64,000 bases of DNA. Source: Methylopila jiangsuensis. GTDB lineage: Bacteria; Pseudomonadota; Alphaproteobacteria; Rhizobiales; Methylopilaceae. The stretch covers positions 62,001 through 126,000 of the forward strand of contig NZ_BSFK01000007.1 of NCBI RefSeq assembly GCF_027922305.1. The letters run 5' to 3'. Positions 12,313 to 20,748 of this stretch are shown here, one piece after another (the first letter of the stretch is position 1; every line of letters begins with the position of its first letter). Made by a program: the position numbers and the translations under genes. The notes beneath the pieces were generated by a model. The model was given only the letters and a program-made list of their open reading frames with translations. It made no database searches and was not told the DNA's origin.

Positions 12313-13542
12313 TCAGCCGGCCCCGCCGCGAGGCTCCAGCGTGGCCGCGCCGTCCACCGGCTCGCCGTCCTCGAAGGCCCGTTCCACCTCAACGAAATCA
12401 TCGGGGTAGAAGCCGTTGAAGCGGGTGCGCAGCGCCAGGCTGTAGGCCCCGATGTGCCCGATCTCGATCCAGTCGCCGGCGCCCACCGTGTCCGGCAGCC
12501 AGAACGGGCGGGACAGGATGTCGACGCTGTCGCAGGTCGCGCCGCAGATGCGGAAGGGGGTGAGCTTCGGCGCCGCGGCGCGCTTGGGCCGGGGCCGCGC
12601 CGGGTCGGGGATGACCCGGGCGGGCAGGGTGATCTTGCCGGTCCAGGAATCCGACAGCGAGCTCCAGATGCCGTCGTTGATGTAGAGCCGTTGGCCCTTC
12701 TTCAGCAGCACCCGCACCACCACCGACAGGCAGCGCGCCACAACCACCCGGCCGGGCTCGGCGACCAGCGGCAGGGCCCCAAGCCCCCAGCCGTCGATCT
12801 CGGTCTGCACCCGGCGCACCAGATCGCCGACCGGGGGCGGCGGCGGGGCGGGCCGGCGCAGGTCGCGGCCGTAAGGGGCGGGGAAGCCGCCGCCGATGTC
12901 GAGCGCCGCGATGTGGACGCCGGCGCGGCCCTTCACCCAGGCGGCGGAGGCGACGGCGCGTTCGTAGGAATCGAGGTCCTCCACCTGGCTGCCCACATGG
13001 AACGCGAGCCCCGCCCGGAAGCCGATGCGGTCGATGCGCTGGAGCAGCTCCACCGCATGGGCCGGCGCGGCGCCGAACTTCTTCGACAGCTCGTAGGCCG
13101 CATGGCCCTTGGTGGCGAGCCGCACGAACAGCGTCACGTCCTCCGGCGCGATGTCGAGGCCGCGCACGACCCGCAGGATCTTCGCCGCCTCGTCCTCATG
13201 GTCCACGGCGATGGCGCGGATGCCATAGGTTTCGAGCGCGAGGCGGATGTCGGACGAGGCCTTGACCGGGTGCATGTAGAGCTGGGCGGCCTCCGGCGCC
13301 GCGGCCCGCGCCGCCGCGAACTCCGCCGGGCTGGCCACGTCGAAGGCCTTCACGCCCGCTTGGGCCAGCGTCTCCAGCACGAAGGGCTCGCCGTTGGTCT
13401 TCACCGCATAGGCCGTGACGCCCCGGAAGGCGTCGAGGAAGGCGCGGGCGTCGGCGGCCAGCGTGCGCGGCGCGAAGGCGTAGACGGGACGGTCGGGCCG
13501 CAGGGCGAGGGCGGCGTCGCGGGCGGTCGGAAAACGCTGCAT
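12313..13542 (-). CDS. Type III PLP-dependent decarboxylase (ornithine/diaminopimelate/arginine decarboxylase-2 fold)
   Basis: Alanine-racemase-fold decarboxylase of 409 aa, family Orn/DAP/Arg decarboxylase 2. The PLP lysine is in TAYAVKTNGEPFVL, the phosphate-binding glycine loop in LDIGGGFPAPYG, the pyridine-contacting Glu in VAEPGRVVV, and the second-subunit cysteine in GATCDSVDILSRP. The substrate could be ornithine, lysine or a related diamino acid. The N-terminus and the long Pro-rich insert (RRPAPPPPPVGD) differ from ordinary alphaproteobacterial ornithine decarboxylase, suggesting a side-branch paralogue. The ATG at 13542 has GGAGG 13 bases upstream; the longer frame to 13641 is less likely. 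It is divergent from the ABC1 kinase gene. Confidence 0.85.
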   Translation of the reverse strand: MQRFPTARDAALALRPDRPVYAFAPRTLAADARAFLDAFRGVTAYAVKTNGEPFVLETLAQAGVKAFDVASPAEFAAARAAAPEAAQLYMHPVKASSDIRLALETYGIRAIAVDHEDEAAKILRVVRGLDIAPEDVTLFVRLATKGHAAYELSKKFGAAPAHAVELLQRIDRIGFRAGLAFHVGSQVEDLDSYERAVASAAWVKGRAGVHIAALDIGGGFPAPYGRDLRRPAPPPPPVGDLVRRVQTEIDGWGLGALPLVAEPGRVVVARCLSVVVRVLLKKGQRLYINDGIWSSLSDSWTGKITLPARVIPDPARPRPKRAAAPKLTPFRICGATCDSVDILSRPFWLPDTVGAGDWIEIGHIGAYSLALRTRFNGFYPDDFVEVERAFEDGEPVDGAATLEPRGGAG

Positions 13543-13712
13543 GCGGGCGTGGGCCTCCGGGAACGGGATGGGCGGGGCGCAGTCAGCGCGCGGATCGTGA
13601 CGCGGACGCGACGGCGGCCGTGCTGAAAAACCCGCCGTCATGGCCTACCTAAGGCGTCGATCCTCCGCGTCCGCCTCGCCCGATCCGTTTCGTCCGTCTC
13701 GAAAGCCCGCCC

Positions 13713-15080
13713 ATGCCCGATCCCCGCGACCTCGAACGCAACCGCCTGTCCGCCCGCGTCGGCCGCTACGCCCGCGTGGGCGCCAATGTGGGCGGGGTGG
13801 CCGCGAAGGTGGCGGGCGCGCGGCTGTTCGGCGGCGGCGACCGGGCGGCGCGGGCCGCCGACCTGCGTGCGGCGCTGGGCGGGCTGAAGGGGCCGATCAT
13901 GAAGGTGGCGCAGCTGCTCGCCACCATTCCCGACGCCCTGCCGCCGGAATACGCCGAGGAGCTGGCGCAGCTTCAGTCCGACGCGCCGCCCATGGGCTAC
14001 GCCTTCGTCAAGCGCCGCATGGCGGCGGAGCTTGGGGCGGAATGGCTCACGAAGTTCGGCTCATTCGAGAAGGAGCCCGCCGCCGCGGCTTCGCTGGGGC
14101 AGGTGCATCGCGCGACCGCCCTCGACGGCGCGCCGCTCGCGGTCAAGCTGCAGTATCCGGACATGGCCTCGGCGGTGGAGGCGGACCTCACCCAGCTCGG
14201 CTGGCTGTTCGATCTGCGCGCCCGCTTCGACAGCGCCATCGACACCAGCGAGATCCTCAAGGAGATCGGCGAGCGCATCCGCGAGGAGCTGGACTACCGC
14301 CGCGAGGCCGCCCACGCCCGGCTCTACGCCCACATGCTGGCGGACACGGCCGAGGTGCGGGTTCCGGGCGTGCGCGGCGAGCTCTCCACCGGGCGTCTGC
14401 TGACGCTGGACTGGCTGGAGGGGACGCGGCTGCTCGCCCACAAGGCCGCCCCGCTCGAGGTCCGAAACCGGCTCGGCGTCGCCATGTTCCACGCCTGGTG
14501 GCGGCCGTTCTCGCGCCACGGCGTCATCCATGGCGACCCCCATCTCGGCAACTACGCCGCCTTTTCCGAAAGCGGCGAGCCGCAGGGCGTGAACCTGCTG
14601 GATTACGGTTGCGTGCGCATCTTCCCGCCGCGGTTCGTCGGCGGCGTGGTCGACCTTTATGAGGGTCTGCGTGACGGCGACGACACCCGCGTGGCCCACG
14701 CCTACGAGACCTGGGGCTTCCAGCGCCTCACCCGCGACCTGATCGAGACGCTGAACATCTGGGCGCGGTTCATCTACGGTCCGCTGCTGGACGACCGGAC
14801 GCGCACCGTCGCGGACGGCGTCTCGCCCGGCGCCTATGGGCGTAAGGAGGCGTTCCGGGTGCACCAGGAGCTGAAGCGCAAGGGGCCGGTCACGATTCCG
14901 CGCGAATTCGTGTTCATGGACCGGGCCGCCATCGGCCTCGGCGGCGTGTTCCTGCATCTCGGGGCCGAGCTGAACTTCGCGCGCCTGTTCCAGCGCGAGA
15001 TCGAGGGGTTTTCGGTCGAGCGCGTGGCCACGCGGCAGGCCGAGGCGCTTGACGTGGCGGAGCTGGAGAAAAGCCTCTAG
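13713..15080 (+). CDS. ABC1/UbiB-family protein kinase-like protein (AarF type)
   Basis: Atypical kinase of the ABC1/ADCK/UbiB family, members of which support ubiquinone biosynthesis or lipid metabolism. Visible motifs are the family-specific N-terminal segment GPIMKVAQLLATIPDALPPE (normally KxGQ, here KVAQ), the Ala-rich loop AAAASLGQVHRA, the ATP lysine in LAVKLQYPDM, EELDYRREA, the catalytic loop IHGDPHLGNYA and the metal-binding LLDYGCVR. The length (455 aa) is normal, and no membrane helix is obvious at the C-terminus. The start MPDPRDLERNRLSARV is the first ATG after the intergenic region. The next kinase-like frame follows in the same phase after a single TAG. Confidence 0.9.
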   Translation: MPDPRDLERNRLSARVGRYARVGANVGGVAAKVAGARLFGGGDRAARAADLRAALGGLKGPIMKVAQLLATIPDALPPEYAEELAQLQSDAPPMGYAFVKRRMAAELGAEWLTKFGSFEKEPAAAASLGQVHRATALDGAPLAVKLQYPDMASAVEADLTQLGWLFDLRARFDSAIDTSEILKEIGERIREELDYRREAAHARLYAHMLADTAEVRVPGVRGELSTGRLLTLDWLEGTRLLAHKAAPLEVRNRLGVAMFHAWWRPFSRHGVIHGDPHLGNYAAFSESGEPQGVNLLDYGCVRIFPPRFVGGVVDLYEGLRDGDDTRVAHAYETWGFQRLTRDLIETLNIWARFIYGPLLDDRTRTVADGVSPGAYGRKEAFRVHQELKRKGPVTIPREFVFMDRAAIGLGGVFLHLGAELNFARLFQREIEGFSVERVATRQAEALDVAELEKSL

Positions 15081-15146
15081 AAGCGCGCCAGAGGCGCAGC
15101 GGAGAGCACTAAAATCATTTCGGATGAGATTGAAATCGGGCGGGGC

Positions 15147-15932
15147 GTGCAGGGCGTCGTTTACGAGCTGCCCGATGGGCGGATCGTAAAGCGCTATTTC
15201 CCGCATATTCCCCAAAAGCTCATATTGTCGGAATATCTCTGCACCCGCCATGCGTACGAGCATGGCGTTCCGACCTGGCGTCCGGACGAGTTGCTTGACG
15301 ACGGGCGATCCATCGTCGGTTCAAAACTCGAAGGGGTTTCCCTGTCGAGCTTTGTCACTGGCCGCCCATGGGACGCCATGGCTGTAATGGCGCAGCTTGG
15401 CGAAACGCACGCGGCCATCCATCAGACGCCGACGTTCAAGGGCGCCAGGCTTTGGCGCGTCAGGCAAAGAGCGCCGATCGCAGCCAAAGCGCTTCCTGAT
15501 TTCACGCCGTCGGATGTTGACCGGGTGAACGAGATTCTGGGACAGGACGCAGCCGAACGCGGCTTCTGTCATGGCGATCTGTCTCCAGCGAATGTGGTCG
15601 TGCGTGAAAAGCGGCTGGCTGTGATCGACTGGGGGCGCGCCGGCGTCGGTTGCTTCGTTCAGGATGTGGCGCGGACCTTCTGTTTCATCCTTTACGTGCG
15701 CCCCAAATTCGGCTGGGTCCCCTCAAGGATGCTTTTGCCGTTCCGGATGCGTTTGGCGCAGAGCTATCTGTCGGCCTACATCGCGGCGACCGGAAGGTCG
15801 GAAACTGCGGTCCTGTTGTGGGTCGCCTGCGAACTGGCGCGCGAATCCCGCCGGTTGCGCCGAGAAGCGATCCGAGCCCTGCTTCGCGCGGCCTATCGCG
15901 ATGTGTTGGGCGTGGTGCGGGCGCGTCTCTGA
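15147..15932 (+). CDS. Aminoglycoside phosphotransferase-like small-molecule kinase
   Basis: Protein-kinase-fold phosphotransferase of the APH/choline kinase class. Key motifs are the catalytic loop FCHGDLSPANVVV (Asp and Asn present) and the metal-binding VIDWGRAG. The annotated GTG gives 261 aa but begins inside the glycine-rich ATP loop, which reads IGRGVQGVVYEL when the frame is extended upstream. No ATG, GTG or TTG exists between the ABC1 stop (15078-15080) and 15147. An ATC at 15114 stands 7 bases after a GGAGAG motif, so a rare AUC/AUU start, or another mechanism, may supply the missing residues. Codon use is clearly more AT-rich than in neighbours, suggesting acquisition. The substrate is unknown. 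Confidence 0.75.
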   Translation: MQGVVYELPDGRIVKRYFPHIPQKLILSEYLCTRHAYEHGVPTWRPDELLDDGRSIVGSKLEGVSLSSFVTGRPWDAMAVMAQLGETHAAIHQTPTFKGARLWRVRQRAPIAAKALPDFTPSDVDRVNEILGQDAAERGFCHGDLSPANVVVREKRLAVIDWGRAGVGCFVQDVARTFCFILYVRPKFGWVPSRMLLPFRMRLAQSYLSAYIAATGRSETAVLLWVACELARESRRLRREAIRALLRAAYRDVLGVVRARL

Positions 15933-15947
15933 AGGAGGAGCGCTGTC

Positions 15948-16130
15948 CTGGCGCTCGGCTCCGCCGAGGCCCATCTCGCCGAAAGCGGCCGCACGAGGGC
16001 GGCGGTCGAGGCCTGGGCCGCCGTCACGCTCGCGTCAGCGGCCGTGGACGCGCGCCGGCCGGCCGCCTCCCGGGCTCTGGCCCGGGCCGCGCTTGAGCGG
16101 GTGGCTCGCGCCTTCGAGCGCGCGGCCTGA
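15948..16130 (+). pseudogene. Start-less GC-rich coding remnant (about 60 codons)
   Basis: A short frame with almost every third position G or C runs from just after the kinase gene to a TGA at 16128. It reads LALGSAEAHLAESGRTRAAV and continues as an Ala/Arg-rich helix ending FERAA. It has the codon style of the native genome, unlike the preceding kinase gene. No ATG, GTG or TTG start is available; only a CTG at 15948 lies 7 bases after an AAGGAGGAG motif. It may be a CTG-started small protein or the 3' end of a gene cut by insertion of the AT-richer kinase. No function recognised. Confidence 0.35.
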
Positions 16131-16315
16131 TCTCATTTTCAATTGATTATTGAGCTGTTTGGCGCTCGCCCGCGCGGATTTGGCGCGCAGGATTGTCCTG
16201 TTCTGGCATTTGGTATACCAGTACGTTTAGGGGGGTTTGCTCCCTCCGATGCTTTAGGCTAAGCCCGACGCGCGAGTGCGACACAATGACGTCGAGCACA
16301 TTGAAAGGGACGGAT

Positions 16316-16600
16316 ATGGCAGGGATCACCGAATACGCCACGGCGACCGGCAACGACTACGCCGAGCACGAGCGCACCTATGCGGGCGTTATGAAGATGT
16401 CGAAGATCGGCACGGCCATGGCCGTCCTGGTCGTGATCTCGCTCGCCATCGGCGGCGTGACGGGCCCGTGGTGGCTCTGCGGCCTCGGCGTGGCGCTCGC
16501 CATCGTCGGCGGCGTCATCGGCGCCGTGAGCGAGAAGGGCACCATCCTGCCCATCATCGGCTCCGCGCTGCTTCTCGTCGCGCTCTGGTACATCGTCTGA
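16316..16600 (+). CDS. aa3-type cytochrome c oxidase subunit IV-like protein (COX4_pro_2)
   Basis: Small membrane protein of 94 aa. The N-terminus MAGITEYATATGNDYAEHER followed by TYAGVMKMSKIGT is the pattern of the bacterial aa3 oxidase subunit IV family (DYxEHExTY...F/M). Two hydrophobic helices follow: about 36-55 (AMAVLVVISLAIGGVTGPWW) and about 57-92. The ATG follows AAAGGGA. In many Hyphomicrobiales this gene sits directly before pntAA, as here, only 4 bp away, so it is probably the first gene of the transhydrogenase operon. An AT-rich stretch at 16131-16250 may hold the promoter. Confidence 0.85.
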   Translation: MAGITEYATATGNDYAEHERTYAGVMKMSKIGTAMAVLVVISLAIGGVTGPWWLCGLGVALAIVGGVIGAVSEKGTILPIIGSALLLVALWYIV

Positions 16601-16604
16601 TCCG

Positions 16605-17747
16605 ATGAAGATCGCCGTCGCCAAAGAGACAGACCCGTCGGAGCCGCGCGTCGCCCTGACGCCTGACGTCGTCAAGAGGCTGAAGGGGCTTGGCGCCTCG
16701 ATCAGCGTCGAGACCGGCGCAGGCCTCACTGCAGGCGCCACCGACGAGGCATACAGCGAGGCGGGCGCCGAAATCGCCTCCTCGCGCGCGGCAGCGCTGT
16801 CCGGCGCCGACGTGCTCCTGACCGTGCGCCGCCCGGCGCCCGAGGGCGTGACGGGCCTCAAGCCCGGCGCGCTCGTGATCGGCACGATGGACCCTTACGG
16901 AGCCGCCGAAGACATCGCGGCGCTCGCCGCCGCGAACGTCTCCCTCTTCGCCATGGAGCTGATGCCCCGCATCACCCGGGCCCAGGTCATGGACGTGCTC
17001 TCGTCCCAAGCCAACCTCGCGGGCTACCGCGCGGTGATCGACGCCGCCGCCGAGTTCGGCCGCGCCCTTCCCCAGATGATGACCGCCGCCGGCACGGTGC
17101 CGCCGGCCAAGGCCTTCGTCATGGGCGCGGGCGTCGCCGGCCTCCAGGCCATCGCCACCGCCCGGCGCCTCGGCGCCGTGGTGTCGGCGACCGACGTGCG
17201 GCCCGCCGCCAAGGAGCAGGTGGCCTCGCTCGGCGCCAAGTTCGTGGCGGTCGAGGACGAGGAGTTCAAGCAGGCCGAGACCGCGGCCGGCTACGCCAAG
17301 CCCATGTCGGCCGAGTACCAGGCCAAGCAGGCGGAGCTGGTGGCGAACCACATCGCCAAGCAGGACATCGTGATCACCACCGCGCTCATTCCGGGTCGTC
17401 CGGCGCCGCGGCTCGTGACCGCGGCCATGGTGAAGTCCATGAAGCCCGGCTCGGTGCTGGTGGATCTCGCGGTCGAGCGCGGCGGCAACGTCGAAGGCGC
17501 GGTCGCGGGCGAGGTGGTCGAGGTGAACGGGGTCAAGATCGTCGGGCACCGCAACGTGCCGGGCCGTCTCTCGGCGTCGTCCTCCGCGCTCTACGCAAAG
17601 AACCTGTCGGCCTTCCTCGAGACCCTGCTCTCCAAGGAGACCAAGGAGCTCGCCGTCGACTGGGACGATGAGCTCGTCAAGGCGACCCTCCTGACGAAGG
17701 ACGGCGCCGTCGTGCATCCCATCGCCAAGCCCGCGGAGACGAACTGA
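16605..17747 (+). CDS. pntAA: NAD(P) transhydrogenase subunit alpha, part 1
   Basis: NAD(H)-binding domain I of the proton-translocating transhydrogenase, which makes NADPH from NADH using the proton gradient. The 380-aa product has AlaDH/PNT-type sequence: [20 protein letters not shown] at the N-terminus, the Rossmann loop [20 protein letters not shown], and [13 protein letters not shown] with the NAD-ribose Asp. [20 protein letters not shown] is the conserved C-terminal block. The protein lacks membrane helices, as expected for the three-subunit form in which the membrane part is encoded separately. Its stop overlaps the pntAB start by one base (TGATG). Confidence 0.97.
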   Translation: MKIAVAKETDPSEPRVALTPDVVKRLKGLGASISVETGAGLTAGATDEAYSEAGAEIASSRAAALSGADVLLTVRRPAPEGVTGLKPGALVIGTMDPYGAAEDIAALAAANVSLFAMELMPRITRAQVMDVLSSQANLAGYRAVIDAAAEFGRALPQMMTAAGTVPPAKAFVMGAGVAGLQAIATARRLGAVVSATDVRPAAKEQVASLGAKFVAVEDEEFKQAETAAGYAKPMSAEYQAKQAELVANHIAKQDIVITTALIPGRPAPRLVTAAMVKSMKPGSVLVDLAVERGGNVEGAVAGEVVEVNGVKIVGHRNVPGRLSASSSALYAKNLSAFLETLLSKETKELAVDWDDELVKATLLTKDGAVVHPIAKPAETN

Positions 17748-18190
17748 TGGCCGCGCTTTCCCCTGAAGAGGCCGCGGACCGCGCCCAGGCCGCGGCCGAC
17801 GCCGCGCGCGAGGCGGCGGCCGCCGCCCAGTCCTACGCCGACCAGATCGCCGACGCGGCGGGCGTCGCCCTGCACGGCGCCACCGGCGGCGTGATCGATC
17901 CCTTCGTGTTCCGCCTCGCGATCTTCGTGCTGGCGGTGTTCGTGGGCTACTACGTGGTGTGGAGCGTGACGCCCGCGCTGCACACCCCCCTGATGGCGGT
18001 CACCAACGCCATCTCATCCGTCATCGTCGTCGGCGCGCTGCTCGCCGTCGGCGTCGATCTGGCCGGCGGTTCGGGCCCCTGGTGGGCGCGCGGCTTCGGC
18101 TTCGTCGCCCTGGTGCTCGCCTCGATCAACATCTTCGGCGGCTTCCTCGTCACCCAGCGCATGCTCAGCATGTACAAGAAGAAGGGCTGA
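17747..18190 (+). CDS. pntAB: NAD(P) transhydrogenase subunit alpha, part 2
   Basis: Membrane part of the alpha subunit, 147 aa. After an Ala-rich helical leader (residues 1-45) come three to four hydrophobic segments. [20 protein letters not shown] and [20 protein letters not shown] match the conserved PntA membrane region, ending in the [13 protein letters not shown] tail. The start codon overlaps the pntAA stop by one base, indicating translational coupling. pntB begins 9 bp after its stop. Confidence 0.95.
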   Translation: MAALSPEEAADRAQAAADAAREAAAAAQSYADQIADAAGVALHGATGGVIDPFVFRLAIFVLAVFVGYYVVWSVTPALHTPLMAVTNAISSVIVVGALLAVGVDLAGGSGPWWARGFGFVALVLASINIFGGFLVTQRMLSMYKKKG

Positions 18191-18199
18191 CGACCAGCG

Positions 18200-19609
18200 A
18201 TGACCGACATCGTCCAGATCCTCTACCTCATCGCCGGCGTTCTCTTCATCCTGTCGCTGCAGGGCCTGTCGAGCCCGGCTTCCTCCCGGCGCGGCAACGC
18301 CATGGGCATCGCGGGCATGACGCTCGCGATCCTGACCACGCTGTTCGTCTCCCCGCCCCACGGGGTGGGCGGCTGGCTGCTGGTGATCCTCGGCCTTGGC
18401 GTCGGCGGCGCCATCGGCGCCCTCACCGCCAAGCGCATCGCCATGACGGCGATGCCGCAGCTGGTGGCCGCCTTCCACTCGCTCGTCGGCCTCGCCGCCG
18501 TGCTGGTGGCGGCCGCCGCCCTCTACGCGCCGGAAGCCTTCGGCATCGGCGCGGTGGGCGCGATCCACGGCCAGTCGCTGGTGGAGATGGCGCTCGGCGT
18601 CGCGATCGGCGCGATCACCTTCACCGGTTCGCTGATCGCCTTCGCTAAGCTCGACGGACGCATGTCCGGCAAGCCGATCATGCTGCCCATGCGCCACGTC
18701 ATCAACATCGGCCTGTTCGCGCTGATCGTGGTGCTCGGCGTGGCGTTCGTGATCACCGAGAGCCACTTCGTGTTCTGGCTCATCGTGCTGGCCTCGCTCG
18801 CCTTCGGCTTCCTGATCATCATCCCGATCGGCGGCGCGGACATGCCGGTGGTGGTCTCGATGCTCAACTCCTATTCGGGTTGGGCCGCGGCCGGCATCGG
18901 CTTCACGCTCGGCAACCTGGCGCTGATCATCACCGGCGCGCTGGTGGGCTCGAGCGGCGCGATCCTGTCCTACATCATGTGCAAGGGCATGAACCGGAGC
19001 TTCATCTCCGTGATCCTCGGCGGCTTCGGCGGCTTCGGCGGCGACGCCGCGGCGGGCGGGGGCGGAGCCGGCGGCGGCGAGCAGCGGCCGGTGAAGCAGG
19101 GCTCGGCCGACGACGCCGCCTTCATCATGAAGAACGCGTCCAAGGTCATCATCGTGCCGGGCTACGGCATGGCGGTGGCGCAGGCCCAGCACGCGCTGCG
19201 CGAAATGGCCGACAAGCTGAAGGAGGAGGGCGTCGAGGTGAAGTACGCCATCCATCCGGTGGCGGGCCGCATGCCGGGCCACATGAACGTGCTGCTCGCC
19301 GAGGCGCAGGTGCCCTACGACGAGGTGTTCGAGCTGGAAGACATCAACTCCGAGTTCTCGGGCGCGGACGTGGCCTTCGTCATCGGCGCCAACGACGTCA
19401 CCAACCCGGCGGCCAAGACCGACAAGACTTCGGCGATCTACGGCATGCCGATCCTCGACGTGGAGAAGGCGGGCACCGTCCTCTTCATCAAGCGCGGCAT
19501 GGCGGCGGGCTACGCGGGCGTGGAGAACGAGCTGTTCTTCCGCGACAACACCATGATGCTGTTCGGCGACGCCAAGAAGGTCACCGAGGCGATCGTGAAG
19601 GGCCTCTGA
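18200..19609 (+). CDS. pntB: NAD(P) transhydrogenase subunit beta
   Basis: Carries the remaining membrane helices (domain II) and the NADP(H)-binding domain III. The 469-aa product has about nine hydrophobic segments up to residue 265, including MLNSYSGWAAAGIGFTLGN. A Gly-rich linker (about 275-295, [13 protein letters not shown]) follows, then domain III with VIIVPGYGMAVAQAQHALRE, HPVAGRMPGHMNVLLAEA, VIGANDVTNPAAKTD and the C-terminal IKRGMAAGYAGVENELFF. All landmark NADP-binding motifs are present. It is the last gene of the operon; a strong terminator follows. Confidence 0.97.
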   Translation: MTDIVQILYLIAGVLFILSLQGLSSPASSRRGNAMGIAGMTLAILTTLFVSPPHGVGGWLLVILGLGVGGAIGALTAKRIAMTAMPQLVAAFHSLVGLAAVLVAAAALYAPEAFGIGAVGAIHGQSLVEMALGVAIGAITFTGSLIAFAKLDGRMSGKPIMLPMRHVINIGLFALIVVLGVAFVITESHFVFWLIVLASLAFGFLIIIPIGGADMPVVVSMLNSYSGWAAAGIGFTLGNLALIITGALVGSSGAILSYIMCKGMNRSFISVILGGFGGFGGDAAAGGGGAGGGEQRPVKQGSADDAAFIMKNASKVIIVPGYGMAVAQAQHALREMADKLKEEGVEVKYAIHPVAGRMPGHMNVLLAEAQVPYDEVFELEDINSEFSGADVAFVIGANDVTNPAAKTDKTSAIYGMPILDVEKAGTVLFIKRGMAAGYAGVENELFFRDNTMMLFGDAKKVTEAIVKGL

Positions 19610-19637
19610 GGCTCCGGCGATCCGCGACGACATCGGG

Positions 19638-19668
19638 AGAGGCCGGGCCGCGACGCCCGGCCTCTTCT
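19638..19668 (+). terminator. Terminator of the pnt operon
   Basis: An 11-bp perfect stem (19638-19648 with 19655-19665) with a 6-nt loop is followed by a pyrimidine-rich tract with T runs. It begins 29 bp after the pntB stop. Confidence 0.8.
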
Positions 19669-19705
19669 GTTTCAGGACGTTGTCCAGAGGGCGCGGCCTG
19701 ATCAC

Positions 19706-19733
19706 CCGTCATGCCCAAGCTCGGGCATGACGG
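19706..19733. repeat. Dispersed intergenic palindrome, copy 1
   Basis: Inverted repeat with arms CCGTCATGCCC / GGGCATGACGG around a 6-nt centre. The same arm sequence recurs at intergenic sites near 30.6, 33.7, 39.6, 51.8 and 62.2 kb, so this is a REP-like dispersed element rather than a gene-specific site. Confidence 0.8.
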
Positions 19734-19899
19734 TCAGGGAGAGGTCCCGAACGGGCGCCGTGACGTCCGGAATCGCGCGGCTCATTCGCCCCAAAAATGC
19801 CGTGATTAGATAAATTTCAAAGTAATAACAAAAACTTGCGAGCGCGGGGACGGGGGCGCATAGCTTCCGCACGACCTCTCCCGCTCCGGCGTCCCACCG

Positions 19900-20748
19900 A
19901 TGCTCGCACCCTTTCTGATCATGCTGCGCGAAGGGCTCGAGGCGGCGCTCATCGTGGGCGTCATCGCGAGCTACCTGCGCCAGACCGGCCGCGACGGCTG
20001 GCTGCCGGCGATCTGGATCGGCGTGCTGCTGGCGGTGGCGGCCTCGTTCGCGATCGGCGCGGCGCTGCAGTTCGCGAGCGCCGAATTTCCCCAGAAGACG
20101 CAGGAGCTCTTCGAGGCTCTCGTCGGGCTGGTGGCGGCGGCGCTGCTCACCGGCATGGTGTTCTGGATGCGCAAGGCGGCGCGCACCATCGCCTCCGACC
20201 TGCGCCATTCGGTGGACGAGGCCTTGGCCGGCGGCTCCGGCGCATGGGGGCTGGTGGCCATGGCCTTCTTCGCCGTGGCCCGCGAGGGGCTGGAGTCGAT
20301 CTTCTTTCTGCTCGCCATCGTGCAGCAGAGCCCCGGACCCGGCGCGGCGCTGGGGGCGCTCGCAGGCGTCGCGGTCTCGGCCGCGGTTGGCTACGCCATC
20401 TTCCACGGCGGCGCGCGCATCGACCTCCGCCGTTTCTTCCGCTGGACCGGCGTGCTGATCCTGATCGTGGCCGCGGGCCTGCTCGCGGGCGTGGTGCGGC
20501 AGCTGCACGAGGCGGGGCTGTGGAACCACCTGCAGACGCTGGCGTATGACCTGACCGGCGTGCTGCCGGCGTCGAGCCCGGTGGGCGCGGTGCTGGCGGG
20601 TCTGTTCAACTACCACGACGCGCCGACGGTGGGCGAAGTCGTCGTCTATGTGACGTTCCTCGCCGTCACGCTTGTCCTGCTGCTGCGGCCGCACGCGCCG
20701 GCGCCCCAGCCGGAGCGGGCCGGCGCCTCCGTGAAGGCCCGATCATGA
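19900..20748 (+). CDS. efeU: Ferrous iron permease EfeU (FTR1 family)
   Basis: Membrane permease of the EfeUOB iron-uptake system. The 282-aa product has seven predicted hydrophobic segments and two REXXE-type iron motifs typical of Ftr1: REGLEAALI in helix 1 and REGLESIFF in helix 4. The start MLAPFLIMLREGLEAA places the first motif in the first helix, as in the family. An AT-rich stretch at 19803-19842, very different from its surroundings, probably contains the promoter and any iron-responsive operator; I could not match it to a Fur, Irr or RirA consensus. The stop overlaps the efeO start by 4 bp. Confidence 0.94.
   Translation: MLAPFLIMLREGLEAALIVGVIASYLRQTGRDGWLPAIWIGVLLAVAASFAIGAALQFASAEFPQKTQELFEALVGLVAAALLTGMVFWMRKAARTIASDLRHSVDEALAGGSGAWGLVAMAFFAVAREGLESIFFLLAIVQQSPGPGAALGALAGVAVSAAVGYAIFHGGARIDLRRFFRWTGVLILIVAAGLLAGVVRQLHEAGLWNHLQTLAYDLTGVLPASSPVGAVLAGLFNYHDAPTVGEVVVYVTFLAVTLVLLLRPHAPAPQPERAGASVKARS

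Noticed and set aside
19803-19842. Fur, Irr or RirA box before efeU
   Set aside because: The stretch is AT-rich but does not match the consensus of any of the three closely enough to claim a site.
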